Assembly (NCBI RefSeq): GCF_050587525.1
Contig: NZ_JBOBFT010000003.1
Location: 124,001 to 188,000 of the forward strand
From: Plantibacter sp050587525
GTDB lineage: Bacteria > Actinomycetota > Actinomycetes > Actinomycetales > Microbacteriaceae
DNA length: 64,000 nucleotides
Direction of reading: 5' to 3'
Both the position numbers and the translations under genes were made by a program. The notes under the pieces were generated by a model that had not been told where the DNA came from, ran no database searches, and saw only the letters and a list, made by a program, of their open reading frames with translations. Positions 51,624-59,219 of the stretch are shown here, piece by piece. Each line of letters opens with the position of its first letter. Positions within the stretch are counted from its first letter, which is position 1.

Positions 51624-51660
51624 TGTGGTCTGACCACAGTGGAAATCGGGTGTAGTCTGG
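51624..51660 (+). promoter_or_regulatory. cydA promoter with palindromic operator
   Basis: TGACCA (51631-51636), 16 bases and TAGTCT (51653-51658) form a likely promoter for cydAB. The -35 is embedded in the perfect 15-base palindrome TGTGGTC-T-GACCACA (51624-51638). ATCCG/CGGAT (51601-51605 and 51614-51618) lies just upstream. cyd operons are commonly controlled by Rex or Crp-type regulators; this palindrome is similar in style but not an exact match to either. Confidence 0.6.
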
Positions 51661-51762
51661 TGCCGACGACACGGGGCGAAGCCACGGAGATGACCACTCC
51701 GCCAGGGCCGGACCGTTCGCCATACCGCCACAAACGGATGTCGCGAAACTGGAGTGTTCATC

Positions 51763-53184
51763 GTGAACGATTTGCTCGACCCCCTACTGCTCTCGCGTTG
51801 GCAGTTCGGCCTCACCACCGTTTACCATTTCCTCTTCGTCCCACTGACGATCGGCATGGCAACGACGGTCGCCATCTTCCAGACCGCCTGGGTGCGCACC
51901 GGCAAGCTGCACTACCTGCACCTCACCCGGTTCTTCGGGAAGATCTTCCTCATCAACTTCGCGATGGGCGTGGTCACCGGAATCGTCCAGGAGTTCCAGT
52001 TCGGGATGAACTGGTCCACCTACTCCCGCTTCGTCGGTGACGTCTTCGGCGCACCGCTCGCGCTCGAGGGTCTCCTGGCGTTCTTCCTCGAAGCGACGTT
52101 CATCGGTCTCTGGATCTTCGGATGGGACAAACTTCCGCAGAAGGTGCACCTCGCGACCATCTGGATCACCGCAGCCGGTTCGATCCTGTCGGCGTACTTC
52201 ATCATCGCCGCGAACGCGTTCATGCAGAACCCGGTCGGCTACACGCTGAACCCGGAGCGCGGTCGAGCAGAGCTCACGAGCATCTGGGAACTGCTCACGA
52301 ACAAGGTTGCACTCGCCGCCTTCCCGCACACGATCTTCGCGTGCTTCATGGTGTCCTCGGCCGTCATCATCACGGCGGCGGCCTTCCACCTGGCGCGGGG
52401 CCAGCACGTCGAAGCGATGCGACCGGCACTCAAGTTCGGCCTCTGGACGATGATCATCTCCGGCGGTGCGACGTTCCTCGCGGGCGACTCGCTCGGCCTC
52501 GCGATGGTCGAGACGCAGCCCATGAAGATGGCGGCCGCGGAAGCGCTGTACAACACGGCGACGGGAGCGAACGCGTCCTTCTCGATCTTCACCCTCGGAA
52601 CGCCGGACGGGGTGCACGAGCTCTTCTCGATCCGGATCCCGTACCTCCTCTCGTTCCTGTCGACGCACACGCTCAACGGAACGGTCGAGGGCATCAACGA
52701 CCTCCAAGCGCAGTACACGACCCTGTACGGTCCCGGCGACTACACGCCAATCATCTGGGTCACCTACTGGGCGTTCCGTTGGATGATCGGCCTCGGTATC
52801 GCATCGGTGCTCGTCGCCGTCGCCGGACTCTGGTTCACCCGCAAGGGCCGCGAGCCGAAACGGTGGATGTGGAAGATCGCCGTGTGGGCCTTCCCGCTAC
52901 CGTTCCTCGCGATGACCGTCGGCTGGGTGTTCACGGAGATGGGACGCCAGCCCTGGATCGTCTTCAGCCTCCTGAAAACGGAGGACGCGGTCTCGCCGAA
53001 CACCACAGGACTCGACGTCCTCATCTCGCTCATCGCCTTCACCGTCGTCTACGGCAGCCTGGCCGTCGTCGAGTTCGGTCTCATCGTGAAGGCGATCAGG
53101 ACCGGCCCGGAACCGGTCGAGATGCCACCACCAGGCGATGACGACGACACGCGTCGCACCGCCCCGGCCCTCACCGTCTACTAG
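51763..53184 (+). CDS. cydA: cytochrome bd quinol oxidase subunit I
   Basis: The quinol-oxidising, haem-bearing subunit of the high-affinity bd oxidase, in the membrane. 473 aa from GTG 51763, which has GGAG at 51751; GTG 51754 is possible. 'LLSRWQFGLTTVYHFLFVPL' holds the N-terminal haem ligand (His22 here), 'ALAAFPHTIFACFMV' the second His, and 'LAMTVGWVFTEMGRQPW' the conserved Gly-Trp-x2-x-Glu-x-Gly-Arg-Gln block. The short quinol loop is the actinobacterial/Gram-positive form. cydB follows after nine bases. Confidence 0.97.
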   Translation: MNDLLDPLLLSRWQFGLTTVYHFLFVPLTIGMATTVAIFQTAWVRTGKLHYLHLTRFFGKIFLINFAMGVVTGIVQEFQFGMNWSTYSRFVGDVFGAPLALEGLLAFFLEATFIGLWIFGWDKLPQKVHLATIWITAAGSILSAYFIIAANAFMQNPVGYTLNPERGRAELTSIWELLTNKVALAAFPHTIFACFMVSSAVIITAAAFHLARGQHVEAMRPALKFGLWTMIISGGATFLAGDSLGLAMVETQPMKMAAAEALYNTATGANASFSIFTLGTPDGVHELFSIRIPYLLSFLSTHTLNGTVEGINDLQAQYTTLYGPGDYTPIIWVTYWAFRWMIGLGIASVLVAVAGLWFTRKGREPKRWMWKIAVWAFPLPFLAMTVGWVFTEMGRQPWIVFSLLKTEDAVSPNTTGLDVLISLIAFTVVYGSLAVVEFGLIVKAIRTGPEPVEMPPPGDDDDTRRTAPALTVY

Positions 53185-53193
53185 GAGCGACTC

Positions 53194-54198
53194 ATGGACC
53201 TCACCATCCTCTGGTTCTGGATCATCGCCGCCCTCTTCGTGGGCTACTTCGTCCTCGACGGCTTCGACTTCGGCGTCGGCATGTCCATCCCGTTCCTCGG
53301 CAAGGACCAGACCGACCGACGTGTCCTCATCAACACGATCGGCCCGGTCTGGGACCTCAACGAGACCTGGTTGATCGTTGCCGGAGCCTGCCTGTTCGCT
53401 GCATTCCCCGAATGGTATGCAACGTTGTTCAGCGGGTTCTACCTCCCACTGCTGCTCATCCTGCTCGCACTCATCATCCGTGGCGTCTCGTTCGAGTACC
53501 GGCACCAGCGTCCGGAATCGAGCTGGAAAGCACGGTTCGACCTCATGATCATCGTGGGCTCGGCACTGCCGTCGTTCCTCTGGGGCGTCGCGTTCGCGAA
53601 CATCGTGCAAGGTGTGCCGCTCGATGCGGGTCACAACTTCACCGGGACGATCTTCACGCTCCTGAACCCGTTCGGGATCCTCGGAGGGCTGACGACGCTG
53701 CTCCTGTTCTTCACGCACGGAGTCGTCTTCGTCTCGCTCAAGACGGAGGGCGACATCCGGGAACGCGCACGCAAGCTCGCGATCCGTTCCGGCGTCCTCG
53801 CGATCGTCGTCGCTGCAACGTTCCTCGTCTGGACGCTCCTGGCGCACTTCTCGCTCGGTGTGCTCATCTTCGCGACGGTTGCAGCGCTCGCGCTCATCGG
53901 CTCGTGGTTCGCGAATCTCAGGGGACGTGAGGGCGTCGCGTTCACGCTCATGGCGATCACGATCGCGGCGGCCGTCCTGACGCTGTTCTCGGCCCTGTTC
54001 CCGGCGGTCATGCCGGCGAGCAACGACCCCGCGAACAGCCTCACGATCGCGAACGCATCGTCGTCGCCGTACACCCTGCAGATAATGTCCTGGACGGCTC
54101 TCGCGTTCTTGCCGTTGATCGTCGGCTACCAGGCGTGGACGTACTGGATCTTCCGGAAGCGCATCAGCCGGAAGCACATCGAAGCCCACGCGCACTAG
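53194..54198 (+). CDS. cydB: cytochrome bd quinol oxidase subunit II
   Basis: A 334-aa membrane subunit that stabilises the haems and forms the oxygen channel with CydA. 'LTILWFWIIAALFVGYFVLD' and 'GFDFGVGMSIPFLG' form the invariant N-terminus, 'NTIGPVWDLNETWLIVAGA' the WDGNEVW-like block, and 'FEYRHQRPESSWKARFD' the conserved loop. Its TAG stop is also the start of a -10 box for cydD. Confidence 0.97.
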   Translation: MDLTILWFWIIAALFVGYFVLDGFDFGVGMSIPFLGKDQTDRRVLINTIGPVWDLNETWLIVAGACLFAAFPEWYATLFSGFYLPLLLILLALIIRGVSFEYRHQRPESSWKARFDLMIIVGSALPSFLWGVAFANIVQGVPLDAGHNFTGTIFTLLNPFGILGGLTTLLLFFTHGVVFVSLKTEGDIRERARKLAIRSGVLAIVVAATFLVWTLLAHFSLGVLIFATVAALALIGSWFANLRGREGVAFTLMAITIAAAVLTLFSALFPAVMPASNDPANSLTIANASSSPYTLQIMSWTALAFLPLIVGYQAWTYWIFRKRISRKHIEAHAH

Positions 54199-54201
54199 CC
54201 T
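54196..54201 (+). promoter_or_regulatory. -10 box of cydD overlapping the cydB stop codon
   Basis: TAGCCT begins with the cydB TAG stop and ends six bases before the cydD GTG, the spacing of a leaderless actinobacterial mRNA. It would allow cydDC-pabB to be transcribed apart from cydAB. Confidence 0.5.
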
Positions 54202-54207
54202 GTCAAC

Positions 54208-55989
54208 GTGCGCCCCCTCGATCCACGACTGCTCCGATACGCCGGGGCCGCACGGTTCGTCTTCGCAGCGGGAGCCGTGCTGGCCCTCGTGCAGACCCTG
54301 TGCATCCTCGGCTTCGCCTGGCTCGTCTCACAACTCGTGACGCGAGCGATCGCGGGGGACCCCTTCGCATCGCTCGTGCCGGAACTGTGGCTGCTCGTCG
54401 CAGTCGTCGTGCTCCGGGCGACCGTCATCTTCGCGACCGAAACGGTCAATGCGCGAGGGTCGGCGCGCGTCCGGAGCCAACTCCGGCGAGCGGTCGTCGG
54501 AGCGGTGACCGTCCTCGGTCCGTCGTGGATGTCACAGCGCAGCAGTGCGGAGGTGACGACGATCGCAGTTCGCGGACTCGACGCCCTCGACCCCTACTTC
54601 GGTCGCTACGTCCCACAACTCATCCTCACGGCGATCGCGACGCCGATCATCGTTCTGGTGATCTTCCTGCAGGACGTCGTGAGCGGTATCACGGTCCTCG
54701 TGACGCTGCCGATCATCCCTGTGTTCATGGTTCTCATCGGACTCGCGACGCAGTCGTTGCAGCGCAAGCAGTGGGAGACGCTCGGCGATCTCTCGAAGGG
54801 ATTCCTCGACCTCGTCGGCGGGATGGCGACGCTCAAGGTCTTCGGTCGGCAGCACCGGCAGGTCCGGCGCATCCGACAGGTGACCGAGGACTACAGGGCA
54901 CAGACGATGAAGGTCCTCCGGGTCTCGTTCATGAGCGGATTCGCCCTCGAGCTCGCGTCGAGCCTCGCCGTCGCCGTGGTCGCCGTCGGTATCGGCATCC
55001 GCTTGATCGACGGTTCGATGCTGCTCGCGGTCGGCCTCTTCGTCCTGATCCTGGCGCCAGAGGCCTTCCTCCCGCTTCGGAACGTCGGAACGAACTTCCA
55101 CGCCGCCTCCGAAGGCGTCACGGCAGCGGAGGACGCGTTCGTCATCCTCGATGCCGCCGCGGCGTTCGAGGGGTCGGCGGAGGCCGGTGCCGATGACCGC
55201 ACCGGCGACGGTGCAGCCGGTGGCCGTGGCGCAGCTGCACCAGCCGACCGCGAACCGGCTCGAACGCACGTCTCGGTCGGCGGACCACTCGTCTTCGACG
55301 ACGTCAGCGTGCGCTACGGCGACCGGATCGCCGTCGACCGGTTCTCGACGACCTTCCTCCCCGGCACCGTGACGGCGATCACCGGACCGTCTGGAGCGGG
55401 CAAGTCGAGTCTGCTCGGCGCGCTCCTCGGCTTCGTTCCCGCAGACGGTGTGTCCGGGGAGATCCGCTACGCGGGACACGTTCTCGACGGCGGTGCGATG
55501 GAGCGCCCCTTCGTCGCGTGGGCCGGACAGCGAGCCGCGCTCATCGGAGGCACCGTCCTGGAGAACGTCGCGCTCGGCGACCCGGAGCCGTCCTCGAAGC
55601 TCGCACGGGCCGCGCTCGACCGCATCGGCCTGTCGGCGATCGACGTCGAGGATCGGATCGGCGTCGTCGGCGACGGTCTCTCCGGAGGCCAAGCCCAGCG
55701 GGTCGCGATCGCGAGGGCGCTCTACCGGCTCGGCCGTCGTGCGGTCGGCGGTGCGGCCCCCGGTGTCCTGGTGCTCGACGAACCCAGTTCAGCGCTCGAC
55801 ACCCGCTCCGAGTCGGTCGTCATCGACGCGGTCCGCGCCGCAGCGAGCGGCGGAGCGATCGTCATCGTCGTGAGCCATCGAACAGCGTTCGTCACTGCCG
55901 CCGACCGCGAGATCCGACTCGATCCGCCGAAAGGCGTCCCGCTGACTCCCGAACTCACGCACGGAATGGAGGCTGCGACCCATGGATGA
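54208..55989 (+). CDS. cydD: ABC transporter CydD (cytochrome bd assembly; thiol export)
   Basis: A 593-aa half-transporter with fused membrane and ATPase domains; with CydC it exports glutathione/cysteine-type thiols needed for bd oxidase assembly. Six helices occupy about residues 15-300. Walker A is 'GPSGAGKSSLLGALLG', the signature is 'LSGGQAQRVAIARALYR' and Walker B is 'VLVLDEPSSALD'. A Gly/Ala-rich linker of about 35 residues (near 325-355) separates the domains. It overlaps cydC by eight bases. Confidence 0.93.
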   Translation: MRPLDPRLLRYAGAARFVFAAGAVLALVQTLCILGFAWLVSQLVTRAIAGDPFASLVPELWLLVAVVVLRATVIFATETVNARGSARVRSQLRRAVVGAVTVLGPSWMSQRSSAEVTTIAVRGLDALDPYFGRYVPQLILTAIATPIIVLVIFLQDVVSGITVLVTLPIIPVFMVLIGLATQSLQRKQWETLGDLSKGFLDLVGGMATLKVFGRQHRQVRRIRQVTEDYRAQTMKVLRVSFMSGFALELASSLAVAVVAVGIGIRLIDGSMLLAVGLFVLILAPEAFLPLRNVGTNFHAASEGVTAAEDAFVILDAAAAFEGSAEAGADDRTGDGAAGGRGAAAPADREPARTHVSVGGPLVFDDVSVRYGDRIAVDRFSTTFLPGTVTAITGPSGAGKSSLLGALLGFVPADGVSGEIRYAGHVLDGGAMERPFVAWAGQRAALIGGTVLENVALGDPEPSSKLARAALDRIGLSAIDVEDRIGVVGDGLSGGQAQRVAIARALYRLGRRAVGGAAPGVLVLDEPSSALDTRSESVVIDAVRAAASGGAIVIVVSHRTAFVTAADREIRLDPPKGVPLTPELTHGMEAATHG

Positions 55990-57691
55990 CCGCGTGCGCA
56001 GCATCGTCCGCCTCGCTCAGCCGCGGACGAAGCGCTTCCTCCCCGGCCTGCTCTCCGGCATCCTCTCCGCCGGAGCAGCCGTCGCCCTCCTCGCATCGAG
56101 CGCCTACCTCATCACGAAGGCGGGGGAGCAGCCCTCGATCGTGGAACTCGGCGTCGCCGTCGTCGGCGTGCGTGCCTTCGCGCTCGCCCGAGCGGCGTTC
56201 CGCTACCTCGAACGCCTCCTGAGCCATGACGCGGCCTTCCGGCAGCTGGCGGAACTGCGCGCCGGAATGGTCGAACGGGTGATCCCGATCGCCCCGGACG
56301 GTCTGCAGCAGACGGGGCGAGGAGACCTCCTCACGAGAGTCGTGACCGATGTCGACGAACTGCAGAACGTCCCGCTCCGCGTCGTCCAACCACTGCTCAT
56401 CTCCGGCGTCGTCGCCATCGGCTCCGTGGCGCTCATCAGCATCGTGCATCCGCCGGCCGGCATCGCCCTCGCGGTGTGCCTCCTCCTGGCGTTCGCCGTG
56501 TCCTGGCTGCTCGTTTCGTGGGTTGCGGGGCGAGCGGAACGTGAGCTGTCGCCGCTGCGCGGCTCCGTCTCCGACGCGATCCTGGATCTCGTGACGAACC
56601 TCGACGTGCTCACCGCATACGGGGCGATGGATCGGGCTCTGGAGCGAGTCACGGATGCTGACGCCGCGCTGACCCGGGCGACCGTTCGTCGGGCCGCAGG
56701 AGCCGGAATCGCCGGCGCCGTGCTGTCCCTCGCCGCCGGTCTCGCGACGGTCGCAGCGCTCTGGTTCGGCATCCCCTCGCTCGCATCGATCGGCGGACCG
56801 GCACTGACCGTCATCGCGCTCGTTCCGCTCGCCGTCTTCGAGGTCTGCGGCATGGTGCCCCTCGCCTTCGGCGCCTGGCGTGAAGCCAGGGCGAGCGCTG
56901 AACGTGTTGCAGCCGCCGTTCCGGAGGAGCTGCCCGTCGGCATTCCGGACGACGCGTCAGGTGCACCCGCTGCGGACACCGCCTTCCTGGCATCGACCTC
57001 GCCGTTGAGCCTCTCGGTGCAGGGGTTCAGCGCACGCTGGCCCGGCGCCGACCACGACGCCCTCGCACCCGTGAGCTTCCGTGTGCAGGCAGGCGATCGT
57101 CTGCTCGTCTCCGGCGACAGCGGTGCGGGGAAGACGACCCTCGCCCACGCCCTCGTCCGGTTCCTGGAGCACGGAGGCGAGTACCGGCTGAACGGCGTCG
57201 ACGCGGACACGCTCGCGCCCGATGCGGTCCGGACCGTCGTCGGTCTCATCGAGCAGCGGCCGTACCTGTTCGACATCGACGTGCGTCAGAACCTCCTCTT
57301 CGCGAAGGACACGTCCACGGATGACGAGCTCATCGCCGTGCTGGAGCGCGTGGGCCTCGGCGAATGGCTCGAAGCGCGCGGCGGTCTCGACGCACCGGTG
57401 GGGGAGCAGGGCGCGCTCGTCTCCGGCGGTCAGGCGCAGCGCATCGCCCTCGCCAGAGCCCTCCTGCACGACTTTCCCGTCCTGATCCTCGACGAGCCCA
57501 CCGCGAACGTCGATCCGGACCGTGCCGATGCGCTCCTCGCCGATCTGCTCGGCGCGGCCGAAGCGGACCACCGGGCGATCATCGTGATCTCCCACACGGC
57601 GGTCGCCGACGAACTCGTGACGCAGCGCATCCACCTCGATGCTCCGACGCGTGTGAGCAGTTCCACCGCATCTGGCAGCGGGATCGTCTGA
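55982..57691 (+). CDS. cydC: ABC transporter CydC (cytochrome bd assembly; thiol export)
   Basis: A 569-aa partner of CydD. The membrane domain spans about 1-310. Walker A is 'SGDSGAGKTTLAHALVR', the signature is 'VSGGQAQRIALARALLH' and Walker B is 'VLILDEPTANVDPD'. The order cydA-cydB-cydD-cydC matches Gram-positive cyd operons. The last base of its TGA is the first base of the pabB ATG. Confidence 0.93.
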   Translation: MDDRVRSIVRLAQPRTKRFLPGLLSGILSAGAAVALLASSAYLITKAGEQPSIVELGVAVVGVRAFALARAAFRYLERLLSHDAAFRQLAELRAGMVERVIPIAPDGLQQTGRGDLLTRVVTDVDELQNVPLRVVQPLLISGVVAIGSVALISIVHPPAGIALAVCLLLAFAVSWLLVSWVAGRAERELSPLRGSVSDAILDLVTNLDVLTAYGAMDRALERVTDADAALTRATVRRAAGAGIAGAVLSLAAGLATVAALWFGIPSLASIGGPALTVIALVPLAVFEVCGMVPLAFGAWREARASAERVAAAVPEELPVGIPDDASGAPAADTAFLASTSPLSLSVQGFSARWPGADHDALAPVSFRVQAGDRLLVSGDSGAGKTTLAHALVRFLEHGGEYRLNGVDADTLAPDAVRTVVGLIEQRPYLFDIDVRQNLLFAKDTSTDDELIAVLERVGLGEWLEARGGLDAPVGEQGALVSGGQAQRIALARALLHDFPVLILDEPTANVDPDRADALLADLLGAAEADHRAIIVISHTAVADELVTQRIHLDAPTRVSSSTASGSGIV

Positions 57692-59118
57692 TGGACGACA
57701 CGACCGCCAGGCGCAGCAGGGTCCTGGCCGGCTGGGTCGAGCCCGTCGACGCGTTCCTCACCTGTTTCAGGGCAGAGGCGGAGGTGTTCTGGCTCGATTC
57801 CGGGCCCGGCGCGACGAGTGGGCACAGCGTGCTCGGCATCGCTTCCCGGACGATCGTCGCGGACGTCGCTTCCCGGACGATCCGGTACCGGCGGCGTGCT
57901 GGAGACATGTCGAGTGAGCGGACGGAGGCCGGATCGATCTTCGACGTCCTCCGCCCGCCGACGTCGGACCGGACGTCCGGACTGCCAGGAGCCCTCGGAG
58001 GCGGGTGGGTCGGTTGGTTCGGCTACGAAGCCGGGGCGTCCCACGTCGGCGTTCCCGTCGCACCGACGACGACACCTGATGCTGCGCTGCTGCGCGCGGA
58101 CGACGTCGTGGTCTTCGACCATGCGATGCGCACCGTCACGCTCTCGTCCGCTGACGAGGCCTGGCTCGCCTCGATGGAAGCCGATCTCTCCCCGTTGTTC
58201 ACGGCCGAGGACACCCCACCGGGAGACACCCGGGCCGATGAACTCCGCGAGCCGCGCGCGCCGGCCCTCGGCGGCAAGGTGGTCGCGCGGTGGGGCGACC
58301 GACAGTATCGAGCACTCGTCGAAGCCTGCCAGGAGCGCATCCGTCAGGGCGACGCCTACCAGTTGTGCCTCACGAACGAACTCAGCGTCGAGGGAGCACA
58401 CGACGACGTCGACACGTACCTGCGGCTGCGGGCGCTCAGCCCTGCTCACCACGGCGGCTTCATCCGCATCGACGGCATCGCACTCCTGAGCTCGTCGCCG
58501 GAGCAGTTCCTCGACGTCACGGCCGACGGCATCGTCACGACGAAACCGATCAAGGGCACACGGCCTCGCGGCCGGAGCTCGGAGCAGGACGCGGCACTCC
58601 GGGAAGAGCTCCGCGCGAGCGACAAGGAACAGGCCGAGAACCTCATGATCGTCGACCTCATGCGCAACGATCTCGCACGGGTCTGCGAGGTGGGTTCGGT
58701 GACGGTGACCGGCCTCCACCTCGTCGAGTCCTACCCGCAGGTGCACCAGCTCGTGAGCACCGTCCGCGGAACGCTCCGCGCTGGGCTCGGAGCCGCCGAC
58801 GCGATCGAGGCGTGCTTCCCGGCCGGCTCGATGACGGGGGCTCCCAAACGGAGTGCGATGCAGATCCTCCACGGTCTCGAACAGGGCCCGAGAGGCGTCT
58901 ACGCGGGGACGTTCGGGGCGCTCTGGGACGACGGCGCGGCCGACCTCGCGATGGTGATCAGGAGCATCGTGCTCGACGGCGAGCGGGCGACGATCGGCAC
59001 GGGCGGCGGCATCACGGCCCTCTCCGTCCCCGAAGAGGAGCTGCTGGAGACCCGCACGAAGGCCGGAGCCCTGCTCGCAGCGCTCGGCATCGAGGGCGAC
59101 ACTCCGGAATCCCGGTAG
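57691..59118 (+). CDS. pabB: aminodeoxychorismate synthase component I
   Basis: Converts chorismate, with ammonia from PabA, to 4-amino-4-deoxychorismate for folate synthesis. 475 aa from ATG 57691. The chorismate-binding domain has 'IRQGDAYQLCLTNELSV', 'PEQFLDVTADGIVTTKPIKG', 'TRPRGRSSEQD', 'LMIVDLMRNDLARVCEVGSV' and 'GSMTGAPKRSAM'. The PIKGTxPRG motif is that of PabB rather than anthranilate synthase. No PabA domain is fused. The start overlaps cydC by one base, an unusual partner. Confidence 0.93.
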   Translation: MDDTTARRSRVLAGWVEPVDAFLTCFRAEAEVFWLDSGPGATSGHSVLGIASRTIVADVASRTIRYRRRAGDMSSERTEAGSIFDVLRPPTSDRTSGLPGALGGGWVGWFGYEAGASHVGVPVAPTTTPDAALLRADDVVVFDHAMRTVTLSSADEAWLASMEADLSPLFTAEDTPPGDTRADELREPRAPALGGKVVARWGDRQYRALVEACQERIRQGDAYQLCLTNELSVEGAHDDVDTYLRLRALSPAHHGGFIRIDGIALLSSSPEQFLDVTADGIVTTKPIKGTRPRGRSSEQDAALREELRASDKEQAENLMIVDLMRNDLARVCEVGSVTVTGLHLVESYPQVHQLVSTVRGTLRAGLGAADAIEACFPAGSMTGAPKRSAMQILHGLEQGPRGVYAGTFGALWDDGAADLAMVIRSIVLDGERATIGTGGGITALSVPEEELLETRTKAGALLAALGIEGDTPESR

Positions 59119-59121
59119 TCT
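59116..59121 (+). promoter_or_regulatory. candidate leuS -10 box overlapping the pabB stop
   Basis: TAGTCT starts with the pabB TAG stop. It would begin a leader of about 90 bases for leuS. No clear -35 is seen. Confidence 0.4.
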
Positions 59122-59219
59122 TGATCCTCGGACGGAACGTCTCCGAACGTTCCCGCCCTGCCCCTCCTCCTGAGCGGGACAGGTGCCGTCCATCAGCACC
59201 GGCAGCGATTGAGAGTGAC

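Noticed and set aside
57430..59199. 589-residue open frame on the minus strand
   Set aside because: Antisense to pabB; low-complexity, no recognisable motif.
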